From Lepisosteus oculatus (Eukaryota; Chordata; Actinopteri; Semionotiformes; Lepisosteidae): DNA of 64,000 nucleotides. The notes under the pieces were generated by a model. It had not been told where the DNA came from. It was given only the letters and a program-made list of their open reading frames with translations, and did not search any database. Position numbers and translations under genes: made by a program. How positions within the stretch are numbered: the stretch's first letter is position 1; every line of letters begins with the position of its first letter. The stretch lies in contig NC_090703.1 in NCBI RefSeq assembly GCF_040954835.1, positions 11,713,001-11,777,000 on the forward strand, read 5' to 3'. Below are positions 26,328 to 46,700 of this stretch, one piece after another.

Positions 26328-26792
26328 CTGAGGTGGATGAAAGGTGCCCCTCTCTCTTTACTTAAGTTGCAGAACACAGCCTGCACAAGTAGGCTGTTCA
26401 CCAGCATGCCACTAAACTCTCCTGGAATAACCAGTCGACAGGCTCAGTGCAAAAGGTAGGGGCTGCAGATGTTCAGAGGCCATGTGGAAATTAAACGTAA
26501 ATCTTCTTATCCTGTCACAGCTGCTAAGCACAGAGCTCTGAAAATAAAAAAAGTAGCATTAAATACAAAATAGTGTGGCAACCACTGCAGGTCCTCCTGA
26601 ATTTCTGTAGAGATCACAGAACGGTTACAGAGTTTATTACAATGGGCACACATCGTTAAAGCTAACTTTGAAGTTTGATAGCTCATATTTTGCGACTGGG
26701 ACGAAAGAGGTTGTATTAGTATTACATTCAAAAACTAAAAACGAAACCTCTATCTCCTGTTCACTCTTAAGATTTGCTGTACATATAGCACG

Positions 26793-26807
26793 ACCGCCAT
26801 CTGCTGC
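26793..26807 (-). promoter_or_regulatory. CTCF-like motif near WDR25 start
   Basis: On the minus strand GCAGCAGATGGCGGT matches CCASYAGRKGGCRSY except at the first base. It lies about 480 bp upstream of the WDR25 ATG in the shared promoter region. Motif match only. Confidence 0.4.
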
Positions 26808-27589
26808 ATTTTTTCAATATGACATTCCTGCTGCTGCCAGTGAAAAATCAAATGTTGTGAAATCAAATGTTTTGTATTGCTATATTTAATATACTACATC
26901 AGAGACATTTTAAATGAAGTCTGCCCACAGATCGTCTATATTACGCGGCCGATATACCATCACTTAGCCAATAATATTTAAATGAATGTGCCTGTGCCTA
27001 ATTATTGTACATTCTGTTCAGCTGCTTCAAGTACTCAGGAGCAAATCTTCAAATTATTCAATGCATGAAGGAGGTCTTGTTTTAAAATTATTATGGATTC
27101 TGGTCTCCACTTGCGCATGTTTGTGTTTTCAACTCATGAAACACTGAACATTGCAGAAACTCTAAAAAAAATGGAAAATGTTTCCAATACATAAATTGTT
27201 TGAAAGAAAAGTTTTTAAAAATATAATAAACTAAGCCACTGGAACTTTACATTTAAGTGAGTGAAAACAATAAATTAGTCGTGTCAATCATACAGTACCT
27301 ACATGCTCTTATGAGACTGAAATTTGGACTAACCGGAGATGCTGCACGCTCGAATCACTCAACCACACGTAACTTCACTTCCTGGTTCAGCCGGGTTTAT
27401 GTGCTCTACCAGAAACTCTGCAACATTTCCCCGGAACAAGAGATACCCACCTGCTAGTTCTCGCAGTATAGATTTTAAAAAGGGTGTCAAGTCTATAAAA
27501 TGTATGTTTTATTAATAAAAAATCTAAATGGATTTATCTGATTTAACTATGAATAGCATGGGCTTTGTCATATTTGATTCACGTCATCT

Positions 27590-27621
27590 TTTCTTTTTCA
27601 AAGAAGGTTTGTTTCCTGGAA
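27590..27621. promoter_or_regulatory. ISRE/GAS-like cluster upstream of WARS1
   Basis: TTTCTTTTTC (27590-27599) fits the IRF/ISRE core TTTCNNTTTC. It overlaps TTCAAAGAA (27597-27605), a GAS form TTCNNNGAA. Eight bases later TTCCTGGAA (27613-27621) is a perfect STAT palindrome. The cluster lies 83 bp before a strong splice donor at 27705 and 0.7 kb before the WARS1 ATG. Human WARS1 is interferon-gamma inducible through this type of site. Function here is inferred. Confidence 0.5.
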
Positions 27622-28313
27622 GACAGTTTAGCTGGTTGCTCGTCCCTTCTGATGCAATTTGAATGAGTGGACTTGAAACCGGTCGCTAAAAACAGTTCTC
27701 TGCGGTAAGTTAATTCTGAAAACACAGTCGGATAAAAACGGCAGTTTAATATGTCGAACAATAAGTATGACATGTGGAATCTGAAACGTTTGCTTATCTT
27801 GCTGTCCTGCGTTGATGGCATGCCTACTTTTCGACACCAGGCGAGGGGTCAGAAATACTAGCATATGTGGAATCTGACAACCTGTATGTGAAACTATGAA
27901 ATATTTCATTACCAGAATACAGCCATCCTTAGTCTTCATGAAAATGTTGACATTCTCTCTGTTGGCTAATTGATCAGTCTTAAGTATGTTATGGCCTGTA
28001 GATGCTTTTTAAGGTGCCTGCTTTTACCATAAAAAGGCATGGTGACAGCTGATACTGCCTGATTTCTTGTCGTTCCCTAGAATCATAGCACAGTAGAGCT
28101 ATGATTGGCACTCTTCCAAATCGGCTACAACTGCAAATGATGGAGACTATAGTGTGTAAATTTACAGTCATAAAATAATGTGTATCAAAAAATGTAGGAT
28201 TCAGAACGAAAGCTTTTAGAGTGGCTGTGGCTGTTATAGTTTAACTTCTATGTTCTTAAAGTTGTGTGTGTATTGTCAAAAGGTGCGACTGTGGACTAAG
28301 TCGGATTCTGGAA

Positions 28314-37330
<9,017 letters not shown>

Positions 37331-38719
37331 TACAAGAAGACTTCCATCTCTTAAGTATATTATTAACCCTGAGGCAAATTGTGGTTTTCAAATCCAAGGA
37401 GAGACCATCACACTGCATCAAAGACTACAGCTAAACGTGAATCGATCATGTCATCCAATGCATGGTACATGTTCAATAAAAAAGCCCATTAAATGTTATG
37501 TGCTGCTGTCATTAATTACAAGAGAAGTTCCTAATTCAGTTTCTGGGGTGTTTATTTGTTGTGGTTGTGACTGAGCAACATAGAAGTGAGTAACTGAAAT
37601 AACAGAAGTCGCTGGTAAGCCTTAGTGCGGTGCATTCAATGCATAATTAACAAATGGAAAGCAACTGATTTACCATGACTAAGTCACATTTGGGAAGTCC
37701 AGCAATGTTATCTGCCTCAATGAAATGTCATTTTTTTTTAATTTATACAAGTCTATTCATAGCAAATAAAGCCTGACAGGAGATCAAAGGCTTTTTAAAA
37801 ACTTAGTTGAATGCATTTTATCCCATCAATGTTTTACATTGAATTAGGATTATGTAAAAATCTACAAATAAATGTAATCTTGCACAGTGTGTACAATTTG
37901 TGATAAGTCATGTCACAAAACATAAGCTAAAACACGTATCTGAAATGCCAGCTATTTCTGACAGCTACGTGAAGGTCAGAGGAGCCAAAACGGCACAAAA
38001 CGTAAAACCCTTATTAATCCCCCATTGTATACCCATACGTAAGGCTTTTGGCTACAGAGAGAACATTTCCACAACATAAGGAATCTGCTTCCAGCTTTGT
38101 GCCGTCTGATAGCACTTGCAAATACAGTACTGCACTGCTTTTATCTATTTGATCTTATTTTGGTTTACGCCCACCTTGAAAACGCCCACCTTCTGAAGAA
38201 AAGGTGATGAATCACACTGTAATCAGTTTTATTATTTGTATAATAAACTAACTGTAGTAGTCTTAGTGTTTACAATTAAAACAAAAATGGGTATAACAGC
38301 TATGAAAGCCTTGCAGGCAGACTGGAGCAAAGAGGCATCACTGAGTCTGTGAATTCCCTTTCCCAGCTATGCTGTAAGCATTTCAGATTCCCTTTTAGTC
38401 AACAGACGGAATGGCCAGACCAGAAACCAGAAAGCCATCAGGACAAGAATCACAGTACCAGACCTGCGTTCGTTCATTTGTTTTGCAGAGCTTGGGTTAT
38501 TATTTTGGCGCCTTGCACTCAAATGTGCCTCAGCTGAAGACATGCTGGTTTTGCATTAAGAGAATGTGCTCATTCTATTAAAAATAAAACTTCTTTAGTG
38601 CCTTGAAGGGCTGTCTCATATTATTTCCAGTGTCTTTCCTTGTTTTTCCTGCTACAAGGAGTTCTAAGAAAAGCTGTTGACTTGATACCCTCCAGATTCT
38701 GACTTGGCCATTCCCTGGT
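37331..38719. other. Convergent 3' UTR region, WARS1 and SLC25A47
   Basis: Both genes end into this 1.4-kb stretch. A plus-strand AATAAA at 37475-37480 is the nearest poly(A) signal for WARS1; further ones lie near 37760 and 37866. On the minus strand AATAAA (plus TTTATT, 38228-38233) about 490 bp beyond the SLC25A47 stop is a candidate. No other gene is seen. Confidence 0.7.
37475..37480 (+). terminator. WARS1 poly(A) signal candidate
   Basis: AATAAA 145 bp after the WARS1 stop codon. Further AATAAA hexamers downstream allow longer 3' UTRs. Confidence 0.55.
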
Positions 38720-38997
38720 CTACAAAGACTTGTGGAGGAGCTGTATGACCATCTCGTATGTTGCAAACACCACCATGTTGACTGGGAAGGCGCGGAGGCA
38801 GTTGAGGCCCAGGCCTTTGAAGAGGACCGTCAACCCCTCCTTCTGGATGCTTTCGGAGATGCAATGCACTATTCCGTTGTATCTTTTTTTCCTCACCCCA
38901 TCCACCTGTAGCCGGGATTTGATCACGTCCATAGGAGTGCCAATGGACCAGCCACACATTCCTGCACAACCTCCTGCCACCAAAACCGCCCACCACT
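38720..38997 (-). CDS. SLC25A47: SLC25A47 coding exon 6 and stop
   Basis: Acceptor gtgttctcttgcag. Encodes [20 protein letters not shown], the third signature [11 protein letters not shown] and the last helix [19 protein letters not shown]. Confidence 0.97.
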
Positions 38998-41900
38998 CTG
39001 CAAGAGAACACACAGGACCCATATTGTTAAAGAATCACACCACACGCCTCACTTGAGGTATAGGTTATTTCTAAAAGTGGGTTAGCGCAGAACAAGCAAT
39101 CCTGCCAATAATTTAGAATATCCATAGCTCTTACTTATTGTTTCCTGGTAGGTTTTCAAGAGATGCTTTACCTGGCTGGTTTTTCCCAGCTGGTGTCAGC
39201 CAGTCACAGAAAACCGAGTAGGTCAGGAAGTATGTAGCAAAGGAGGGGCCATCCCGGAGACACAGAGCTGTGGCGCCCTTGTAAAGTCCCAGCATGCCTT
39301 CTTCCCTGGCGATGGTGAGCAAGCAGTGCACAGGGCTATGGTATTTGGGTTTGGAGAGCAAACCTGAGCCTTGAACAGGCCGATAAGGCTCCGTCTGACA
39401 CTGAAGGCGCACTTTCACGATGTCTGCTGGAGACATCACCGATACCTTAACAGGTTAAAATAAAGATAGAGATTGTTATGCTCATAACAAGAGGCTGCTT
39501 ATCAAACAGTCAAAACAAGCCACAGAAAAAAATCCTACAACACATTGTTTTTCTTAAACAATTCCCCAGTAGTACATACAGAACTTATGTAATGCCTTCC
39601 TGTTAGTAAGCCTGGTCTAATTTAGATAATAAAAATAATTTTAATGTATCCCCTGTAATTGGGGCCACCTAATTGTTCAGGATTCCAAAAACCTATCCAA
39701 CCTGAATGCTGATTTCCTGTACTAAGATTTTGTGTTTAGAGATTACTGTTACTATTACTAATTCCTAAACTTTAAAATCCAAAGAGAAAGCAAAAGAGAT
39801 AGAGCAGGAAGACTAATTTTAGTTAGCTAAAAAAAATGTCAAAATGAAAAAGGATACAAGGAATGTTGCCATTTTCGCCAAAAAATAAAAGCAAAAGCCC
39901 CATGTGTCGGAGGTGCCGTATGAGTAGAGACTGCAAGGTGAAGCGCCAAGACTTGTCTTTCCACAGACCAGACCCCACATGTGTGTTCTCTACCTGTGCC
40001 ACACCTGCCACCAGCCCAGCCAGGAAAATGTCACTCTTGGAGGTGGGGGCTTCCAGACTGCCACAGCGCACTTGACGCAGACACTGCAGGCAGTTCCTGT
40101 AGGTGCCGAAGGTCACAGAAGAGCTAATGGACACCGTGATCAAAGGCATTGTTAGGCCTTTGAAAAACCCATTGACCTGCACAAGAGTGAGAACCCTGGG
40201 TTAGGCACTGGATGCTGTGTCACCTGTTTGATGCAGTAGAGCCATTTTTATTATCAGGTGCAGAATGCTACAGTGCTCACCCCTTCTTTTTTCGCAATGG
40301 TGTGAATGCATTGCCATGCCCCCAACAATTTTCTTTCCGTTTGTATTCTCACCTGAAGAACAGAGTTTATTTTACTACACTGAAGAACAGGCACAACAAC
40401 CACAATATTTCTCCCATGAGAATGCAGGATATACCTTAACCGTGTCCAGGGGATAACCCACAACCACTCCGAGGGCTCCTACGGAAAAGTGAAAGTTAAT
40501 ATACAGCACAATCCATCTTAGTAAATGCCCCAACCACAAGTGTAAAGAAGATCCTTTCTCACATAATGTAAATCACTACAGAGGTTTATATATAGATCTT
40601 ACAACTGCATTTCCTCAATCTCATTTTAGACACATTTTTGAATGTTCCTTAAACAACTTCCATAAATTTATAATTTAGGTCAGGGTGCTTCAACTAACCT
40701 GGAGAGCCTCAGGCCACTATGTTTCGTAAGTCACCATAATCCTCCACTTTCTGAGGATATGGAACAGTTCTACTGAAATCAATTAAACAGGTGGTTTATT
40801 AAATTAAGAAGACTGGGGCTCCCCAGGACCAGGGCTGGATGTAATATGGTTTAGGTAATGTCTTCTGAAGATGCTTTTAATTAAAGCAGGAACACTTTGA
40901 AAAATACTGATGCAACAAATGTTACTCCAACCATGACTTGTGTTTACTGACACTTGTCTGGAAAAGGTCCAATAGTGTCCAGATTTCCATCAGTTTAGCC
41001 TCCTTTCAACCTTTCCCTCCCTTATTTTCACATTTTCCTCAACCCCCCTTTTGCCCCATATTGCTGCTCTCTTGGTCCTACCTACTGTACATTTCTGCCT
41101 TTGACATCAGTTTTCTTTTTTTTCAGTGCGTAATTAACCTCTACTTGTCTTCAGCAGCTTGTGCACTAACTGGGGAGTGGAGAGCTCAAGTCTTTTAAAT
41201 TGTCCCGGTTTCTGTCTGAGCCCTTGAATCACACAGCTTTAATTGGATTGATTGTACAGCCTCTCTGACTGAGAAAGCATTTAGAGACTTCATAGCAGGA
41301 AATTAAATTCCTTCATTCCACAATAGAGGTGATATAATTGTATGTCCTGTCGTAGATCCTTACACTGTTGAGGGCTTGGAATAATGTACAGTCTGTGCTA
41401 CAATAATGAATCTCAAACTTTTACAAAATGAGATGTCAGAAAATAGTGGACTAGCAATGACATGCTAAAAATATACTGGAAAAATGCACTGCCTTTTTTA
41501 TGGATAACACAAATAAGAAACTTGAGGGAATTAAATCAAACAAAACACAATATAAGATTGAACGAGTCTCTCCTAGTAGGAAGCCTCTGTTATTTATTTT
41601 GAAATGTTATAATAAACACCTGCCACTACATGGACTTCAATGGAAAAAAGGAAAGCAAAAGAGGTTTGTAATTATAAACATTGCTTCAAACCCTTTCCAA
41701 CCCATTACAGTGTAAATACCTAAGGGTAAATAAGGAGCAATTCAGGGCATGTAATAAAGGTTCTATAATGTTAACCAAAACAAGTAATAAAGACCTGTTG
41801 ATTTACATTCCAAAGCAAGGAAAGGATTTAACAAATGCCAACACCACAAACTCCGTTTTAAAATTGATAAGGCTTACCAGACCACAATATCGCCAGCCTT

Positions 41901-42635
41901 TAATGCCGCATGCCATCTAACACCGTCTATAAATTAATCCTATGAAATCGTGGTCTGTTGAAGTGTTCAAGGTCATCAGCATTTGTCTGTGTTGTACACC
42001 ACTCGCTAACCAAACAGAAATTAAGGACTAGGCCTGTTTCAACACCTGTATTGTATCACGAGTTGCACAATCCCGTGGTCCTTGTGACTGAGACAAAATG
42101 CGGTCATGTCACGATCAGAAATTAAATACAGTAGTTAAATTTCATTTTCTCTTGAATCGGATGATAAAAAAACTCCCAAATCCCCAAGGTCCGAGTGAAC
42201 ACTAGGGAATAGCAAAATAATATCGACTCGAACGCCATAATGTTGAAAAATTACACTGTATGCTTATTGTCTTACCGATGTTATTTATTTCTTGGTGTTT
42301 AGAAAAAAGAAGCAGAATATATGGGAAGAATATACAATGGGGTTATTTTTAATTTTAAAACGTTACAGAATACACGACTGATTGAACGATACACAAGGCT
42401 GACGCAAATATTTGAATAAACATATCTGTCACAAAAGGTGTCTTGACCTCTACAGTGAGCTATTAGTATTACATTTATGCGGTAACTTCATATTACGTTA
42501 CATTTCCAAGAACAAATGAAAGGCAAATGAAAGAAAATCAATTTTCAACTATCAATAACAGGCTATTGCATAAAACTGGTAACAGAATGCCGCTTTACCT
42601 CCAACAGACCCGGCTAAAAAATCGACTACATGCAT
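38720..42635 (-). CDS. SLC25A47: SLC25A47, mitochondrial carrier
   Basis: Six coding exons splice in frame to 295 aa (human 308): 42635-42599, 40478-40435, 40352-40281, 40176-39994, 39445-39172, 38997-38720. The product has the three-repeat mitochondrial carrier architecture, with signatures PLDTVK, PADIVK and PMDVIK and the ends of all three repeats. The start [20 protein letters not shown] and the end [14 protein letters not shown] fit SLC25A47 (HDMCP), an inner-membrane carrier strongly expressed in mammalian liver; its substrate is debated, with NAD+ import proposed. Introns are 2120, 82, 104, 548 and 174 bp. It diverges from SLC25A29, its paralogue, and converges on WARS1. A Ty3/gypsy element starts 702 bp upstream of its ATG. 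Confidence 0.96.
39172..39445 (-). CDS. SLC25A47: SLC25A47 coding exon 5
   Basis: 274 nt; acceptor ttaacctgttaag, donor GTAAAG. Encodes [20 protein letters not shown] (second signature) to [12 protein letters not shown]. Confidence 0.95.
39994..40176 (-). CDS. SLC25A47: SLC25A47 coding exon 4
   Basis: 183 nt; acceptor ctcttgtgcag, donor GTAGAG. Encodes [20 protein letters not shown] through [13 protein letters not shown], transmembrane helices 2 and 3. Confidence 0.95.
40281..40352 (-). CDS. SLC25A47: SLC25A47 coding exon 3
   Basis: 72 nt, phase 0 both ends; acceptor ctgttcttcag, donor GTGAGC. Encodes [20 protein letters not shown] then KKEG, the matrix loop of repeat 1. Confidence 0.94.
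40435..40478 (-). CDS. SLC25A47: SLC25A47 coding exon 2 (44 nt)
   Basis: Acceptor ttttccgtag, donor GTATAT. Encodes [14 protein letters not shown], the first carrier signature. SLC25A29 has an exon of exactly the same length here. Confidence 0.9.
42599..42635 (-). CDS. SLC25A47: SLC25A47 coding exon 1
   Basis: ATG at 42635-42633; 37 nt encoding [12 protein letters not shown] plus one base. Donor GTAAAG. Too short for open-frame detection; placed by matching the following exon and the SLC25A29 pattern. Confidence 0.88.
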
Positions 42636-43337
42636 CGCTCTTCCTCCCAAAGAAAAACTGAGCTTGTCTTTTGCTTAATGTAACTAGCTTCAAGCTACTG
42701 GTCTTTCGCGTATGCAAACCGGAAAAAATATACGTATACTAAACTACACAGGATGCTAAAACGGCTCTCTTTTGATTAGGCCGCTGTTCATCATAGTTTA
42801 GAAAAAGCGTATCTTTGATAACAGCAGAAAGCAACTGCTTTTGGGGCATAATAAGCCCTTTTAAAATGAATAATTAGGGCTGAAAAATTCTGATACCAGC
42901 TCCTCCGAACACTGCTTGTTACAAAACAGCCCTTACGACTATTGCCGAAAAGTGCCGAGGCAGTTCGTTCGTATGCCATCGTCTAAAAAAAAACACCCAA
43001 GTAAATCGCGTTTTTTTCTTTTAACCCTTCATCGACCGATTCTGTTACCTTTTCTAATGATCCGGAACGGACTGCCACCAGAAGGTCTATTACAGCAAAA
43101 TGCATGGATTCCGCTAAAAAGAACTCACACGGTGTTTTTAAATGTATTTAAATATATACAGTCCACTGAATAAACATAATGTGCGGACGTATACTGTATA
43201 CGTTAATGAGCTGGAGTTGTTATCCTAGCTGAATTCCTCTTCTTTACGAATACAGCAATGTAAACGTTCGTAGTTTAAGTGGGTAGCTGCGTCAGCATGC
43301 GTAGACTGCAAAGGAACAAGTAATAGGTTTAACTTAC
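42636..43337 (-). promoter_or_regulatory. SLC25A47 upstream region
   Basis: About 700 bp between the SLC25A47 ATG and the retrotransposon should contain its 5' UTR and proximal promoter. No clear TATA box or CpG island is seen, and the short frames show no known protein. Confidence 0.45.
43334..43337. repeat. Target-site duplication, left copy (TTAC)
   Basis: TTAC directly precedes the 5' LTR and recurs right after the 3' LTR at 48706-48709. The following T also matches on both sides, so a 5-bp TTACT is possible if the LTR proper starts GTAACG. Confidence 0.8.
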
Positions 43338-43689
43338 TGTAACGCCCTCGCCTGGTGGTGAGGAGGAAGCGCCCCTAGGCGCTCGTAGTACCGCTGGGCA
43401 TGCTGGGAGTGGTAGCCGGGGAGAGTCTGAGGGTCAGCACGATGACCAGCGGCTGACCCTGCCTGTGTAAATAATATCCTAGTAATTCTAGTGCCCTGTG
43501 TAGTCCTGTAAAAGTAGAGTGTGTTGTTAGGTAATTGCCACCCTAACTGTGTGTACGTGTTCGTCAGTCTCCTCATGTGTGTGTAGATCCTGTGTTTGGT
43601 TTTGGTGTGGTTGTAAAATAAAGCCAGTGCTTGGTTAATCGCGTCTCCACTGTTCTTTAGTTCTGAAAAAGAACCTGCCAAACGCTACA
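43338..43689 (+). repeat. 5' LTR of Ty3/gypsy element
   Basis: 352 bp, TGTAACG...CGCTACA. AATAAA at 43617-43622 is the likely poly(A) signal at R/U5. It differs from the 3' LTR by one base (43547). Confidence 0.97.
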
Positions 43690-43690
43690 T

Positions 43691-43706
43691 TGGTGTCAGA
43701 AGCGGG
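43691..43706 (+). other. Primer binding site, tRNA-Leu type
   Basis: TGGTGTCAGAAGCGGG starts one base after the LTR. Its reverse complement, CCCGCTTCTGACACCA, resembles the 3' end of vertebrate tRNA-Leu (CAA type, ...CCCACTTCTGACA plus CCA), with one mismatch. Confidence 0.8.
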
Positions 43707-43710
43707 CAGA

Positions 43711-46700
43711 ATGAACAACTCGTGGCAGACACTACCCGATTCCATAAAGCGCCGGCTGACGCTGGAAGACGCAGAACCCATCGGCGGCGCACATAGGGAG
43801 CCTGAGCAACTCCTGGGTGCGACAGGTGGCCACAGCCCTTACCAGGGCTACCCAGTAGTGGTCCCGCCAGTAGAATTGGGGCGGCCGCCCCGGAGAGAGG
43901 ATGCCCTCCCTGCCGGAGCCGATCAGCGATTCCCACACCCATCGGCGCGGGTGCGACCAGGTCGCTACGATGGTGAGGCGCCTTGGGAGACCTATGAGGC
44001 GCAGTTCCAGCTCGCGGCCCGGACGAATGGCTGGAGCCGGGCGGAGATGGCCGGCCACCTGGCGGCGGCGCTGGAAGGAGCGGCCTGCCAGGTGCTCCTG
44101 GATGTCCCGGAGGAGGACAGAGGCGACTACACGGCGCTGGCAGCAGCCCTCCAGCTGCGCTTCGGTGTAGAGGAGGCGCCGGACTTGATGCGGGAGAGGC
44201 TGGCCCTGCGGCGGCGCCGACCAGGAGAGCGACTGGGCCCGGTCGCCGCGGATGTCATGTTCCTCGCCCGCAGAGGATACCCAACTTTCCCCCGGGAGGC
44301 TCAGCGGGAGATGGCTCTCCAGGCCTTTCTCAAGGCCCTCTCACCCGAGGAGCTGCGGCGCCACGTGCAGCTGGCCGCGCCAACATCGCTGGAGCAGGCC
44401 TTGGCCCTTGCTACACGGGCTGAGGTAGTGTTCGGGGTGACTGGCAGCGCCAGCAGATGCAGTGCGCCCTGCCGGCTGACCGAGGCGGCGACGGAGGAAT
44501 CCAGCGAGGGGGAAGAGGAGCCAGCCCGTGCAGCGACCGCCGCGGAACAGCCCCACACGCTGATTTGCGACCGCTGCGGGAAAAGAGGACACCGAGCCCG
44601 GTTCTGCTGGGCACCCGAACCTCGCTCGATCGGCGTCGGGAAACGGGAACGGGGCGGCTCAGCGCGGGGAAGGCCGCCCTTGAACACCTCAACCCCCGCT
44701 CCGGAGAGCGCTGTAAAAACCGGCGCCCCTCACGCCACCGTGGGGCGAGTCGGCTGTAGCCGGGGCCTGTACCTCCACTGCCGGATTGAGGACCAACCCT
44801 GCCTGGCCCTACTCGACACCGGTTCATCAGTGACCCTACTTCGGCCGGGCGTTCTCCCCGACACCGAGGGCACCAACCCCCCAGGATGGGAGGCCTCCAG
44901 CCTGCGGCTGAGGACCGTGACGGGACAGCTCGCTGCAGTCCGGGGGAAACTGGTGCTTGCCTTCGGTCTGGGTGCAGCGACGGTGCGCCACCCCTGCTAC
45001 CTTGCACCCATCCAGGAGGACTGCATTCTGGGGCTGGACCTACTGCAGCGAGTGGGGGCCAGGTTGGACTTGGACCGGCAGGAGTTGGTGTGGCAGGGGG
45101 AGCGACTGCACCTGGTGGAGGGCAGGTCCGGCGAAGGCCGAGGGACGCGGGCTTGCCAGAGCCGGGGGAACAAGAGGCAGCGGCGGCGGCGGCGGCGGCG
45201 TCAGTCGCCGGGGCAGACCAGGCCTGCGAGCCGGGGAGCGAGCGTGCCGGATCCTGCCCCTGAGTCGGCCGGGGGGCCAGACAAGGCGGCGGCGGGGGCC
45301 GAGCGGTGCGTGGAAGCGAAGCGTGCCGTTGAGGACCTCTTCCAGCGGAGCTGCGAGGGCCTCGATCAGGACCAGCGGCAGCGGCTCCGGGAGCTACTCG
45401 CCCAGAACGAAGACCTCTTTGCGGCGAGGGATGAGGACTGCACCCGCACTGCCCTGGTCCAACACGAGATCAACACCGGCGACGCTCGGCCCATCCGCAT
45501 CCCACCAGGACGCATGGTCCACGCCAAGCGGACCGCCGCCGAGGAAAAGATCCGGGAGATGGCCGCAGCGGGGGTGATTGAGCCCTCCGCGAGCCCGTGG
45601 TCGGCGCCAGCCGTACTGGTTAAAAAAAAAGACGGCTCGTGGAGGTTCTGCGTCAACTACCGCAAGCTGAACGAGGTCACCCGGAAAGATTCCTACCCCC
45701 TGCCGAGGATAGATGACGCCCTGGACTACATCACCGGGTCGACCTGGTTCAGCTCCCTGGACCTCCGCTGCGGCTACTGGCAGGTACCGCTTGCTCCCGA
45801 TGCTCGCCCGAAGACGGCCTTTTCCATCGGCCAGGGCCTCTGGCAGTTTACTGTCATGCCTTTTGGCCTGTGCAATGCCCCGGCGACGTTCGAGAGACTG
45901 ATGGAGAGGGTGCTGGCATCGGTCCCGCGGAACCAGTGCGTGTTATATCTGGACGATCTGCTGGTTCATGCACGGAGTTTCGACCAGGCCTTGACGAACC
46001 TCCAGGCGGTGCTGGCCTGCATCCGCCGTGCTGGCCTGAGGCTCAACCCCCGCAAGTGCGAGCTCCTGCGGCGGGAGGTGACCTTCCTGGGACATGTTGT
46101 TGGACCGCGAGGGGTGGCTACGGACCCAGGTAAGGTCGCTGCAGTGAGGGGCTGGCCGACTCCACGCACCGTCGCGGAGCTCCGCAGCTTTCTGGGGTTG
46201 GCCTCGTACTATCGGAGGTTCGTCCGGGACTTTGCCAGCATCGCCGCCCCGCTGCACCGCCTCACCGACAAGGGCCGCCGTTTTGACTGGGACTCGGGCT
46301 GTGAGACTGCCTTTGGCCGGTTGCGCGAAGCTCTGGTGGGGGCCCCCGTGCTGGCCTACCCCGACCCGCGGTTGCCGTATATTCTCGACACCGACGCGAG
46401 TGACTCGGGGGTGGGGGCGGTGTTGGCGCAGGAGGGGCCGGATGGGGAGCGCGTAGTGGCTTACTACAGTCGGGCTCTGACTAGGCCTGAGCGGAACTAC
46501 TGCGTGACCCGTCGCGAGCTGCTGGCGGTGATGGCGGCGGTCCACCATTTCAGGCCGTACCTGTTCGGGACCCGGTTCCGGTTGAGGACCGACCATGCGT
46601 CCCTCACCTGGCTGCTCCACTTTAAGGAGCCAGAGGGACAGATGGCGCGATGGATAGAGATCCTGCAGGAGTACGACTTCACTGTCGTGCACCGTGCGGG

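Larger units (their letters stand above)
26328..28313. promoter_or_regulatory. WDR25-WARS1 divergent promoter region
   Basis: About 2 kb separates the first coding exons of two genes transcribed away from each other. It should hold both start sites and their 5' non-coding exons. Visible elements are an ETS-like cacttcctgg near 27375, the ISRE/GAS-like cluster at 27590-27621, and a strong plus-strand donor (gcg then GTAAGT, exon end 27704) that could close WARS1 exon 1. Possible acceptors before the WARS1 ATG end at 28260 (cttctatgttcttaaag) or 28281; which is used is unresolved. Confidence 0.6.

Noticed and set aside
27579..27939. Two overlapping minus-strand frames (80 and 103 codons) in the WDR25-WARS1 promoter region
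   Set aside because: No recognised domain; they overlap the putative WARS1 first exon and regulatory cluster, and do not join in frame to the WDR25 ATG.
43690..43710. Extension of gag-pol to a TTG seven codons upstream of the ATG
   Set aside because: It would translate the primer binding site and uses a non-ATG start; the ATG at 43711 is the simpler choice.
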